A stretch of 64,000 nt of DNA. Source: Candidatus Villigracilis vicinus. Lineage in GTDB: Bacteria > Chloroflexota > Anaerolineae > Anaerolineales > Villigracilaceae. Positions within the stretch are counted from its first letter, which is position 1, and every line of letters begins with the position of its first letter. Below the pieces are notes generated by a model. The model worked only from the letters and a program-made list of their open reading frames with translations, was not told where the DNA came from and made no database searches. Positions 47,050 to 55,895 of the stretch are shown one piece after another. The translations under genes and the position numbers were made by a program. The stretch spans positions 496,001 through 560,000 of the forward strand of contig JADKIL010000003.1 in assembly GCA_016721315.1 (NCBI GenBank), written 5' to 3'.

Positions 47050-48021
47050 TTACTTGATCTTGTCTCGATTGGCTTTAAACCATTCAATGGTACGTTTCAT
47101 GCCTTCTTCGAAAGATACTTGCGCGCTCCAGTTGAAGAGTTCTTTTGCACGGCTGACGTCAAGTCCGCGGCGGGGCTGACCATTGGGCTTATCCGTCTGC
47201 CAGACGATCTTACCGGGGAAGTTCGTCATTTTCACGACCAATTCGGTGAGGTCTTTGATGGAAATCTCGTAGCCTGAGCCAAGGTTAACTGGCAGGTCAC
47301 CGTTGTAATTTTCGGCAGCAGTAATGATGCCATCCGCGGCATCTTCCACGTATAGGAATTCGCGGGTGGGAGAGCCATCGCCCCAGGCGGGCATTTCCTT
47401 GTCGCCGCGCTCACTGGCTTCCACCGCCTTGCGAATGAGCGCGGGGATCACATGCGAAGTTTGCAAATTAAAGTTATCTCGTGGACCATAGAGATTCACC
47501 GGCAACAGGTAAATGGCATTGAAACCATATTGTTGACGATAGGTCTGTGCTTGCACAAGCATCATTTTCTTGGCAAGCCCATAAGGAGCATTGGTCTCTT
47601 CGGGGTAGCCGTCCCATATGGCGTCTTCTTTGAATGGGACTGGTGTGAATTTGGGGTAGGCACACACCGTGCCGGTAGCGACGAACTTACCGACGCCGTG
47701 CTTATATGCCTGGTGCATCAGTTCTACGCCCATGATCATGTTGTCGTAAAAGAACTCCGCAGGGTGTTCACGGTTCGCACCAATTCCGCCTACATTGGCG
47801 GCGAGATGAATAATGACCACATTCTTCGAGTCAACACCTTTAAGCGCATCCACATACAGACGTTCGATGGCTTCACGTTGGGTCAGGTCGTAATCTTTCT
47901 TGCGCGGGATAAAGATATCTGTCGCGCCGCGTTCCTTTAGTTTTTCCACCACGAACGAGCCCAGAAATCCGCCGCCGCCGGTGACGATCACACGTTTATT
48001 TTTCCAAAAATTTTCTGCCAT
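47050..48021 (-). CDS. GDP-L-fucose synthase-like nucleotide-sugar epimerase/reductase
   Basis: 323 residues. 'VIVTGGGGFLGSFV' (11-24), 'HLAANVGGIGANREHPAEFFYDN' and 'APYGLAKKMML' (YxxxK) match GDP-fucose synthases, which epimerise C3/C5 and reduce C4 of GDP-4-keto-6-deoxymannose. No GDP-mannose 4,6-dehydratase is in the window, so the assignment rests on sequence. GGAG before the ATG supports the start. The stop codon abuts MITE-like copy 2. Confidence 0.82.
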   Translation of the reverse strand: MAENFWKNKRVIVTGGGGFLGSFVVEKLKERGATDIFIPRKKDYDLTQREAIERLYVDALKGVDSKNVVIIHLAANVGGIGANREHPAEFFYDNMIMGVELMHQAYKHGVGKFVATGTVCAYPKFTPVPFKEDAIWDGYPEETNAPYGLAKKMMLVQAQTYRQQYGFNAIYLLPVNLYGPRDNFNLQTSHVIPALIRKAVEASERGDKEMPAWGDGSPTREFLYVEDAADGIITAAENYNGDLPVNLGSGYEISIKDLTELVVKMTNFPGKIVWQTDKPNGQPRRGLDVSRAKELFNWSAQVSFEEGMKRTIEWFKANRDKIK

Positions 48022-48105
48022 AGAGTCTCCATTTTGTTCTTCATTACAAGCACAAAGCTCCCTGCAGTAAAGCTCTGCAAGATAAGCCCATGCAATGAAA
48101 AAATA

Positions 48106-49115
48106 TTATTGAACAATAAATTGGGCGTTTCTATACCTGTCATCAGTAGGGTTACGGATCAGCCCAGATTTCAAGGCAAATAGAACTTCGCGCACACCGT
48201 CATCCACAGTAAGGGTGGTTTCGAAATTGAGAACACGCTTGATCTTCTCAAAAGAAACTGTAATATCGCGCATATCGCCGCCGAAGGACATATCTTTGTA
48301 TTCGACGATGGTTTCCGGCATGCGTTTTAATACGTAGTTGACAATGTCATTTTTTGAGTAATTGCCGTTATCGGTGCCAAGGTTGAAAACCTGCCGGCGG
48401 ATCTTATCCTGTTCAGCTTCGAGTCCCATGATAATGCCACGCACCACATCGCGGATGTGAACGAATGAGCGCGAGTATCCACGCTGGTAAATGATAAGCT
48501 GTCGTTTGGTGAAAGCCTCAAGCACGAATTGATTGACAATGAGATCGAAACGAGTGCGGGGGAAACGCCATATAAAGTTGCAAAGCGAAAAAGGAGCGGA
48601 GTGCAGGCGGTATCCTTTTGTGCCAGTAGATATTCCTCCGCTGCGATTTTGGTCTCGGCATACAAAGATTGAGGGTTAAGGGGCGTCTCTTCGGTAACGG
48701 GTTTGCCATCTTCAGACAGACCATAATTGCTATAAGTGGATGCAAACACGAATCGTTCCACACCCAGGTCTGCTGCCTGCGCATAAACCAATTTCGTCGC
48801 TTCGACGTTATATTTCCAAGCGACCTGTTTACCAACAGCCTGACAGGCTGGAAAACCAACAATACCTGCAAGATGGATCAAAGCGTCCGGCTTTTGCCAG
48901 TCTCTTTTAACCGCATCTCGCACAGCGCGTGGTTCGGTCACATCAGATTTGATGAAATGGAAGTTGGGGTGACTCATATAGGGCAGGATACTTTCGCCGC
49001 CAAAGAGCAATGAGTCAAGGAGTGTGACCCGGTAATTTTGCCGAAGCAGTTCCGAGGTCAGGAGAGATCCGATGTAGCCTGCTCCGCCTGTAATAAGGAT
49101 ATGACGATGCGTCAT
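48106..49115 (-). pseudogene. Frameshifted NAD-dependent epimerase/dehydratase
   Basis: Two overlapping frames, 48327-49115 and 48106-48525, together encode one extended SDR of about 336 residues. The N part has 'LITGGAGYIG', 'STYSNYG' and 'YAETK'. The C part resumes at 'RFDLIVNQFVLEA' after 'FRFATLYGVSP'. The break falls in a run of five C (plus-strand G) at 48558-48562; a sixth C would restore 'VSPRTRFDL'. Without it the protein ends in about 70 unrelated residues. It may be a real mutation, a phase-variable tract or a sequencing error. Confidence 0.85.
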
Positions 49116-49588
49116 TCCAAGCCTTCCAATCGGATCTTATATCCGTCTAAAACAAGAGCGGGTGCAGATTTATCGTTCACGACGGTGATGCCTTGTTCAA
49201 TACAGGTCAGTTTGCAGATATCCGCCACATCACCGGAACCAACGATGCGCACGCGATCGAAACCGGCTTTCTCGACCTTGATGAGATAATCCTTTACACG
49301 TTGGCGGGTGCGGCGATAGACGGAAAATGAACGTTCCACATAATCTACCGCGAGGCGGGCGCGTAGGGCGAGTCCTTCTGGCGTGATGATATAGCGCAGT
49401 TTCTTACGTTCAGCACGAGCAACCTTCACCGCGCCTTTTGCAATGAGGCGCTTTAAATGCCAATTAACCGTGCCAACCGCTACGCCCAGTTGAGTGGCAA
49501 GTGCGGATTGGTTGACATCGGGGTCATTTTCGATCTGCTCGAGAAGGGTGAGTTCCCGAATTTCTTCGTTTGTAGATTCAACAGTCAT
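49112..49588 (-). CDS. Winged-helix transcriptional regulator with C-terminal Rossmann-like domain
   Basis: 158 residues. Residues 13-75 are a winged helix: 'NQSALATQLGVAVGTVNWHLKRLIAKG' is the recognition HTH, followed by the wing 'RKKLRYIITPEG'. It resembles MarR-type regulators associated with EPS loci. Residues 110-150 ('RVRIVGSGDVADICKLTCIE') look like a small nucleotide-binding or sensory domain. The gene overlaps the next one by 4 nt. A palindromic site 12 nt upstream of its ATG suggests autoregulation, and the same site lies over the sat-cysC promoter. Confidence 0.85.
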   Translation of the reverse strand: MTVESTNEEIRELTLLEQIENDPDVNQSALATQLGVAVGTVNWHLKRLIAKGAVKVARAERKKLRYIITPEGLALRARLAVDYVERSFSVYRRTRQRVKDYLIKVEKAGFDRVRIVGSGDVADICKLTCIEQGITVVNDKSAPALVLDGYKIRLEGLE

Positions 49589-49592
49589 GCTT

Positions 49593-49598
49593 TATAAT
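49593..49598 (+). promoter_or_regulatory. -10 box for the divergent plus-strand operon
   Basis: TATAAT next to the left arm of the palindrome at 49600-49624. A transcript from here would have a leader of about 100 nt before the ATG at 49707. Confidence 0.4.
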
Positions 49599-49599
49599 T

Positions 49600-49624
49600 C
49601 CAAAATTCAGTCACTGAATTATAA
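49600..49624. promoter_or_regulatory. Palindromic operator in front of the regulator gene
   Basis: CCAAAATTCA (49600-49609) and TGAATTATAA (49615-49624) around GTCAC; 8 of 10 arm positions pair. The first twelve bases and the TGAATT core are identical to the site at 16856-16880. It overlaps a minus-strand TATAAT (49618-49623) for the regulator and borders the plus-strand -10. Confidence 0.65.
49618..49623 (-). promoter_or_regulatory. -10 box of the regulator gene
   Basis: TATAAT on the minus strand inside the operator, 29 nt upstream of the regulator ATG. Binding of a protein here would block it. Confidence 0.45.
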
Positions 49625-49706
49625 CCCGGAATCAAGCAAGGTCAAGCCGGGCATTTTATTCCGCAATTCCCCCTTCCCGGGACACGAAACCAAGAGGCTC
49701 GAAAAA

Positions 49707-52187
49707 ATGCAGTTCTTCCGAAAAGTAAATCCGGAATTGATAAATATCTTAAGATGGGTCGGTCTGATTTTAGTTTCCAGTGGAGCAATTGCTGTCATTT
49801 TTATTTCGCCTCCCAATGTAGAATTTACTCGTCAATATTATGAGTTCGGGCTGGAACGGATCATCTTCCTTCTGGTCTTATTCACCCTGCTCCTCCGCAT
49901 CAAAGGCAGCTGGGGCACCGCTCTCACCTTCATCTTTACGCTCCTCCTTTTTTCTTTATCTTTGTTATACAAGTGGCAGACTGGGGATAACTTTTCTACC
50001 GTAGGTGGTTTGTTCCCAGTCCGTGATGCTCATGAGTATTATCAAGGGGCACAGATGATAATCTACAATCTGGAACTCTCAGGGACAAGCACGTTCCGCC
50101 CCATGTTTACCGCTTTTCTTGCCACCATAATGTGGATCACAAATGGTGATTTACAGGTTTCCTTGATAGTCCTGGTTGCACTGAACGCGATTGCCGTCTT
50201 TTTGGCAACGTTTGAAGTAAGAAGAACCCTAAAGAACAGTTTCTTTTCAGCGATCTATCTTCTTTTTTGTTATATCTTTTTCCGCCGCTTCAGCGGCACA
50301 CTCCTAACCGAAAACCTTGGTTTTTTATGGGGAAATCTGGCATTGGTTTTTATGCTGCGCAGCGCAGCCACAAAAAAACTAAGACTGGCTCTTTTAGGTC
50401 TGTTTTTTTTGACCATTGGGCTTAATGCACGTGCAGGTGCTTTTTTAATATTGCCCGTGCTGGCATTGTGGATTGGAATTACCTACCGCAACGCCCGCGG
50501 CTTTTGGCGTCCATTTATTCTTGGTATAGTGGTGGTGGCGATCGGAATGACGAGCAACTCGCTCCTTGCAAAAGCGATCGATTCCCCATCTTCTGCAATG
50601 TTTTCTAATTACTCCTACACCTTATATGGTCTTGCCTCAGGGAATAAAGGATGGGAACAGGTTACTATTGACCACCCTGAAGCTGGTGCAAATGAGATAT
50701 TTGAACTCGCATTCACTAAGATTAAAAATAATCCTATTTTATTATTACGGGGAATTACCGGTGCATACTTGGATTATTTTAAAGCTTCACAGGGAGCCTT
50801 TAGCTTTCTTCTGTTAAAGCGCGACAGGAACGATATCCTTAACATCGTATTATGGTCACTAAGTGTTGCAGGGCTGATCACTGCCTGGGTGCAACGAGGG
50901 CAGGAAAAATACAGCATCAGCCTGGCCTTTTTTGCGGGAATCCTGCTTTCAGTTGGGTTGGTTCCCCCGGCAGATTCGACCATGATGCGTGCTTACGCTG
51001 CAACCATCCCTATGAGTCTTTACATTGTCGCAACAAGCGCGGGATTTATATCAGAAAAGATCGTCTCAAAAAAAACAGACAACCAAGAGGAAAATAAAAC
51101 AGGGGTTCAACTACCACTCGTGTTAAGCGGGTTTATTCTTATTGCAAGCTTCCTATTTCCTGTTATATTAAAACAAGTGGGGACAATCCCTTCACCAAAC
51201 ACTGCTGTCGTATGCGAGCCAGGGAAGTTCAAAGTGACCTTTGTTATAGCTGGCGGGTCGAGTATAAGATTGAATGATAAATATAAAAGCTCCTATATTC
51301 CCAATTTTGAACACTCACGTTTTATAAGCAAACTGCTCGGTCCTGAACAATTACTAGATGGAGCAGCTGTATCACTTCTGGCAGATATGAGCCCTGATGT
51401 CACCCTGACTCTTGTCCGTCTAGTCTCAAATAACTCTAATGCCGTTTCGATTTCTGCAAACGGGTTCATCGTAACAAAAGATATTCCTCAAAAAGGTACA
51501 CAAACCGTATGCGTGACAGAACCTGTTTTAGGTAGTTATTATTTTCTTCAAGATGGAACCTACCCCCCCGCAGCGGCATCTGCATTCAGCCAGCTAAAAA
51601 TCCAATCTACTAGCTCTGTATTGATAATCGGCGCATGGTTGATTGGTCTTTTTGTTCTGATAAAATCCATCAGAGTCTTGGAATTCCCTATACGGTTTAT
51701 TCCTCTTGTTTTACTGAATACTTTTTTTATCGCATCCGGCATCCTATTATTAATTCACACTACCGGATTATTACCACTGGCATGGGAACACTCAGAACTC
51801 GACACTGATAAGGTCCGAAACCCTGATAACTTTATGTATGTTTACAATCTCGGGACAGACAAAATCAGCGATACAAAATTCCGTGATTACCCCGCATTCA
51901 TTTACGAAGATGGCATCCTCCTCTCCCAACCACATGAAAGCCAGTCCCTAATTTCAGAATATGGAAGAGGAAGGTACATTCTGCGGGAAAAAGTGTTATT
52001 CTTTTCTTCATCTGATAACAGTGACCCTCATATCAACAAAAGAGTATACACTCTCAAATCACCCCTTAAGATTCGCTTCCGCTATCAGTTAATCATATTC
52101 AGTTTCGCCATTATTGGCGTTCTCATACATACCTTGTATTTCATACCTATGTTAAAAAATCTATCAAAAGAAACCAATCCAACATGA
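49707..52187 (+). CDS. Large polytopic membrane protein, GT-C-like
   Basis: 826 residues from the ATG at 49707 (GAGG upstream); the frame is open further but that part overlaps the regulator gene. About a dozen helices in residues 10-500 include the loop 'VRDAHEYYQGAQMI' near 106-119, like the first outer loop of GT-C proteins. A soluble domain (about 500-650) is followed by two or three more helices and a C-terminal outside segment. Function is inferred from fold only. The next gene overlaps its stop by 4 nt. Confidence 0.6.
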   Translation: MQFFRKVNPELINILRWVGLILVSSGAIAVIFISPPNVEFTRQYYEFGLERIIFLLVLFTLLLRIKGSWGTALTFIFTLLLFSLSLLYKWQTGDNFSTVGGLFPVRDAHEYYQGAQMIIYNLELSGTSTFRPMFTAFLATIMWITNGDLQVSLIVLVALNAIAVFLATFEVRRTLKNSFFSAIYLLFCYIFFRRFSGTLLTENLGFLWGNLALVFMLRSAATKKLRLALLGLFFLTIGLNARAGAFLILPVLALWIGITYRNARGFWRPFILGIVVVAIGMTSNSLLAKAIDSPSSAMFSNYSYTLYGLASGNKGWEQVTIDHPEAGANEIFELAFTKIKNNPILLLRGITGAYLDYFKASQGAFSFLLLKRDRNDILNIVLWSLSVAGLITAWVQRGQEKYSISLAFFAGILLSVGLVPPADSTMMRAYAATIPMSLYIVATSAGFISEKIVSKKTDNQEENKTGVQLPLVLSGFILIASFLFPVILKQVGTIPSPNTAVVCEPGKFKVTFVIAGGSSIRLNDKYKSSYIPNFEHSRFISKLLGPEQLLDGAAVSLLADMSPDVTLTLVRLVSNNSNAVSISANGFIVTKDIPQKGTQTVCVTEPVLGSYYFLQDGTYPPAAASAFSQLKIQSTSSVLIIGAWLIGLFVLIKSIRVLEFPIRFIPLVLLNTFFIASGILLLIHTTGLLPLAWEHSELDTDKVRNPDNFMYVYNLGTDKISDTKFRDYPAFIYEDGILLSQPHESQSLISEYGRGRYILREKVLFFSSSDNSDPHINKRVYTLKSPLKIRFRYQLIIFSFAIIGVLIHTLYFIPMLKNLSKETNPT

Positions 52188-53617
52188 AAAATCAACCTTT
52201 GTTCGACGAAGCAGGAAAAGAGTATCAGAAAGCACGTGTAGTACACTGGAATAAAGTCGCGCAAAAACGTGACAATTGGCGCGGGATAGGCGGCTGGTAC
52301 CATAAACGGCTGACTGAATATTACCAATTTCTTATCACTCCCAGGCAGCGTGTACTAGAAATCGGATGCGGCATGGGGAGTTTACTAGCGCGCCTCATTC
52401 CTTTAAAAGGGGTAGGGGTAGATTTTTCCGAAGAAATGATCACACGTGCCAAACAACGTCACCCCGAATGCGAATACCATCATTTGGATGCCCATAACCT
52501 TTCAAGTATTGAAGGCAAGTTCGATATCATTATCTTTTCAGACACAATCAATGACCTCTGGGATGTACAATCTGCATTAGAACAAGTAAAAAAGTTCTGC
52601 GAACCTCATACTCGTCTTATTCTTAACTTTTACAGCCATCTTTGGCAGTTTCCATTAACCATCGCCCAAAGCCTTAATCTGGCAGCACCAATGCTTGATC
52701 AGAATTGGCTAACAGTCGAAGATGTAAATAACCTGCTTAATCTGGCAGGGTTTGAAACAATTCGTACTTCAAGCGAAGTCATCTGGCCTCTACCCGTAGG
52801 CGGATTTGCAAATAAGTATCTTGCGCGGCTCTGGCCTTTTCGCGAATTGGCGCTATCTAATTTTTTGATCGCACGCCCCAGTCCACAGCCTATAAATGCC
52901 CCAAGCGTTTCAGTTGTGATCGCAGCGCGTAACGAAGAAGGCAATATCAAAAGCATTTTTGAACGAGTCCCGCAAATGGGGTCAAAAACCGAAATAATAT
53001 TTGTTGAAGGGCACTCTCGAGATAAAACATACGAGACCATCGAAACAGAGATGTTGCTTCACCCTGAGACCCCCAGCCTGCTCTTTCGCCAACCTGGCAT
53101 TGGCAAAGCTGATGCCATTCGGTTAGGCTTCGAAAAAGCCTCGGGTGACATTCTTATGATTCTAGACGCCGACCTGACAGTCCCACCGGAAGATCTACCT
53201 CGATTTTACGAAGCAATTGCCTCTGGTAAAGGTGAATTCATTAATGGTGTACGGCTTGTCTATCCCATGGAAAAAGAAGCCATGCGGACTTTAAACTTCT
53301 TTGGAAATAAGTTCTTTAGCATGGCATTTTCATGGCTGCTCGGACAACCTATTAAAGATACTCTTTGTGGAACCAAAGTGATGTGGCGCAAGGATTACGA
53401 AAAAATTTCTGCAAATCGTTCCTATTTCGGCGATTTCGACCCTTTCGGCGATTTCGACCTGATCTTTGGCGCAGCAAAACTTAATTTAAAGATTATCGAC
53501 CTGCCTATCCGCTACCGTGAACGCACCTATGGAACCACCAACATCTCACGCTGGAAACATGGCGTCCTGTTATTAAGAATGGTGGTGTTTGCTGCCCGCC
53601 AAATAAAATTTATTTAG
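52184..53617 (+). CDS. Fusion of SAM methyltransferase and GT2 (dolichyl-phosphate-mannose-synthase-like)
   Basis: 477 residues. Residues 1-235: a class I methyltransferase with motif I 'LEIGCGMGS' (58-66) and 'GVDFSEEMITRAKQ'. Residues about 240-477: a GT2 with 'VVIAARNEEGNI', the DxD in 'ILDADLTVPPEDLPRF' and 'CGTKVMWRKDY', close to enzymes that load a sugar onto polyprenyl phosphate. One chain could couple methylation with glycosyl transfer; this is inference. The start overlaps the upstream stop (ATGA), so translation is coupled. Confidence 0.85.
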   Translation: MKNQPLFDEAGKEYQKARVVHWNKVAQKRDNWRGIGGWYHKRLTEYYQFLITPRQRVLEIGCGMGSLLARLIPLKGVGVDFSEEMITRAKQRHPECEYHHLDAHNLSSIEGKFDIIIFSDTINDLWDVQSALEQVKKFCEPHTRLILNFYSHLWQFPLTIAQSLNLAAPMLDQNWLTVEDVNNLLNLAGFETIRTSSEVIWPLPVGGFANKYLARLWPFRELALSNFLIARPSPQPINAPSVSVVIAARNEEGNIKSIFERVPQMGSKTEIIFVEGHSRDKTYETIETEMLLHPETPSLLFRQPGIGKADAIRLGFEKASGDILMILDADLTVPPEDLPRFYEAIASGKGEFINGVRLVYPMEKEAMRTLNFFGNKFFSMAFSWLLGQPIKDTLCGTKVMWRKDYEKISANRSYFGDFDPFGDFDLIFGAAKLNLKIIDLPIRYRERTYGTTNISRWKHGVLLLRMVVFAARQIKFI

Positions 53618-53633
53618 ATCAGGTGAAATCAAA

Positions 53634-54287
53634 ATGACATCAAAAAAACTACGCCTCCTACCATATCAAGAATACAAAGGTGTTCAAAAGATTTACTCAG
53701 TCATTTTCTACTATCTCCCCATTTTCGGCTCCATGTACCGCCGACGTGTGGAATTATGCCTTGACCAATGCAAGGGCGGTGATAATATTCTCGAAGTTGG
53801 TTTTGGCAGTGGACTAACATTCCTAAACCTGAATGATAACTACAAACATATACATGGATTAGACCTGACCTGCGATGTCAACATAGTTAAAGATGTCTTC
53901 GCTTCGCACAACATTTTTCCAGACTTAAAGAATGGGGATGTTCTGAAAATGCCTTACGCAGATAACCAATTTGACACCGTCTTACTGATCAGCATCCTCG
54001 AACATCTCAAACCAAATGAACTAACTCAGGCATTCACTGAAATCAAACGCGTCCTCAAACCAGGCGGTCAGGTCGTCTACGGAGTTCCAGTAGAACGTCC
54101 ATTCATGGTATTCATGTTCCGATTACTCGGCTACAATATTCGTGAGCATCATTTTTCTACTGAAAAAGAGGTAATGGAAGCAGCAGAAAAAATATTCAAA
54201 AAAGAACTTGTTCATGCAATGAAAGCTTTCCCAGCCTTTCTGGGCAATGTATACGAAATTGGAAACTTCTTAAAGACAGCGGAATAA
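53634..54287 (+). CDS. Class I SAM-dependent methyltransferase
   Basis: 217 residues. 'NILEVGFGSGLTFL' (about 48-61) is SAM motif I, 'MPYADNQFDTVLLISILEHL' motif IV, and 'RVLKPGGQVVYGVP' the post-motif of small-molecule methyltransferases. It is the second gene after the fusion protein on the same strand, 16 nt downstream. Its substrate is probably a glycan or lipid-linked intermediate. Confidence 0.85.
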   Translation: MTSKKLRLLPYQEYKGVQKIYSVIFYYLPIFGSMYRRRVELCLDQCKGGDNILEVGFGSGLTFLNLNDNYKHIHGLDLTCDVNIVKDVFASHNIFPDLKNGDVLKMPYADNQFDTVLLISILEHLKPNELTQAFTEIKRVLKPGGQVVYGVPVERPFMVFMFRLLGYNIREHHFSTEKEVMEAAEKIFKKELVHAMKAFPAFLGNVYEIGNFLKTAE

Positions 54288-54290
54288 TCA

Positions 54291-55031
54291 ATGGGTATCG
54301 AACAACACAAAGACCTGATCAATATAAACCAGACACTCTGGCATCAAAAACCCCTGCTGCGAAAGGTGTACACTGACCTATACCGTACCATGGAAGGCTA
54401 TACAAGCCAAATTCCTGGAATCACTCTTGAACTCGGATCAGGTATGGGAAGTATCAGCGAAGTCATGCCTCACTGTCTACGCACAGACCTATTTCCCTTT
54501 CCTTGGCTTGACCTTATAGAAAATGCTTATTGTCTTTCATTCAAAGACGAATCAGCGTCTAACCTGCTTATGGTGGATGTATTCCATCACTTGCGTTACC
54601 CTGGCACCGCATTAGAAGAGTTTTTACGCATACTAAAGCCAGGCGGACGTCTCATCATGATGGAGCCAGGGTTAAGCATCCTCGGGCAATTGATTTATGG
54701 TTTACTCCATGTTGAACCCATTGGATATTCAAAGAAAATTTCATGGTTCGCCCCTGAGAATTGGCGAAGAAACGATATGGATTACTATGCAGCTCAGGGA
54801 AATGCAACGCGAATCTTCGTACAAAAAAAATATAGTGACAAGCTAACAAACTGGAATATCGTTGAAACAAAACGAATATCCGCCCTGGCTTACGCCGCTT
54901 CAGGCGGATATTCAGGACCACAACTCTATCCAACAAAAGCTTACCCTATTATAAAATCTCTCGAGAAGTATTTACAAATTTTCCCAGCCTTGTTTGCAAC
55001 CCGTCTATTGGTTGTCCTTGAAAAGAAATAG
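54291..55031 (+). CDS. SAM-dependent methyltransferase
   Basis: 246 residues. 'ITLELGSGMGSIS' (about 41-53) is motif I; 'NLLMVDVFHHLRYPGTALEEFLRILKPGGRLIMMEPG' spans motifs IV to VI. It starts 3 nt after the preceding stop, so this operon carries three methyltransferase domains in a row. The target is unknown. A weak hairpin follows. Confidence 0.82.
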   Translation: MGIEQHKDLININQTLWHQKPLLRKVYTDLYRTMEGYTSQIPGITLELGSGMGSISEVMPHCLRTDLFPFPWLDLIENAYCLSFKDESASNLLMVDVFHHLRYPGTALEEFLRILKPGGRLIMMEPGLSILGQLIYGLLHVEPIGYSKKISWFAPENWRRNDMDYYAAQGNATRIFVQKKYSDKLTNWNIVETKRISALAYAASGGYSGPQLYPTKAYPIIKSLEKYLQIFPALFATRLLVVLEKK

Positions 55032-55032
55032 A

Positions 55033-55053
55033 CATCCTGCTTGGGGTGTTTAT
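55033..55053 (+). terminator. Weak hairpin between convergent operons
   Basis: ACATCC can pair with GGGTGT (with one G-T pair), followed by TTTATT. It is the only candidate terminator between the plus-strand methyltransferase operon and the 3' end of the minus-strand operon. Confidence 0.35.
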
Positions 55054-55068
55054 TAATATTGTGTAAAT

Positions 55069-55890
55069 TTATTTCGGTTGACTGGCAATGACATGGATAA
55101 GTGTCACAGCATCCACAGTTTCATCCCCTGTCTTGAACTCCGCACGAACACTTTCCCGCACCTTGTGAAATTCATCGACGAGCCTTTCCAGCACAGTAAA
55201 CTCCACCTTTGAGAAATTCGCTTCGAACACACCTTTATAATCATTCCAGCGATAGCGATTCAAATTGCTGGTGGGGTTTAGAAAATTCCTCCAAACACCC
55301 TCCGGAAATTTCAGCATCTCGAATGGGTATTTAAAGAAGTGGTCACGCAGATCCACAAAATGCAGATGAACGCCTTGCGGCGCTGTTAGTTTCGCCAATG
55401 CTTTCGTGATCCCCGGCACATCATCCAAATGCTCAAAGACCGAAGTACTGAGGATAATATCCACTTGCGAAACCTGTCTTTGGACGACCTCTTCACGGAT
55501 GTCGCCGTGAAGCAACGTAATAAATTCACCGCGCGGCTGGACCTCGTCCCCTTCCACTTTCAGGTACTGTCCATACGCCGAAAGCAATTCTAGGTTACGT
55601 TCCGTATCCAGCAGCACAAAATGATCACACAAAACCACATGCGCTGCGCCTCGCTTGAGCAGGTCCACGCCGACAGCAAAACGTCCACCGTACCCAAAGA
55701 CTAGTACGCGCTTTCCAGCGATGGAAACACTCTGTGCAGACAATGTGTCTACATAGCGTGCAGAAGCGGAAAATGGATCTGTAGATTCAAGCCCGGGTTT
55801 AATGATCCAGCGTCGTTTGAGGAGGAAGCGGGCAAGTCCTTCAGGCATGAAGTGGCGCAAAAGTCTCAGGAAAAGATAACGAAGATTCAT
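55069..55890 (-). CDS. Methyltransferase-like protein
   Basis: 273 residues from the ATG at 55890, 5 nt after the upstream gene's stop. 'RVLVFGYGGRFAVGVDLL' is the SAM-binding motif I in an unusual F-G-Y-G-G form, 'VVLCDHF' motif II and 'IILSTSVFEHLDDVPG' motif IV. N-terminal 'LLRHFMPEGLARFLLKRR' is basic and amphipathic and could touch the membrane. It is the last gene of the minus-strand operon that starts beyond the right edge. Confidence 0.75.
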   Translation of the reverse strand: MNLRYLFLRLLRHFMPEGLARFLLKRRWIIKPGLESTDPFSASARYVDTLSAQSVSIAGKRVLVFGYGGRFAVGVDLLKRGAAHVVLCDHFVLLDTERNLELLSAYGQYLKVEGDEVQPRGEFITLLHGDIREEVVQRQVSQVDIILSTSVFEHLDDVPGITKALAKLTAPQGVHLHFVDLRDHFFKYPFEMLKFPEGVWRNFLNPTSNLNRYRWNDYKGVFEANFSKVEFTVLERLVDEFHKVRESVRAEFKTGDETVDAVTLIHVIASQPK

Positions 55891-55895
55891 AGGGT

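Noticed and set aside
53430..53465. Internal tandem duplication (GDFDPFGDFD) as a repeat expansion
   Set aside because: The doubled GDFD block is, from family memory, normal in related GT2 proteins, and the DNA copies are short.
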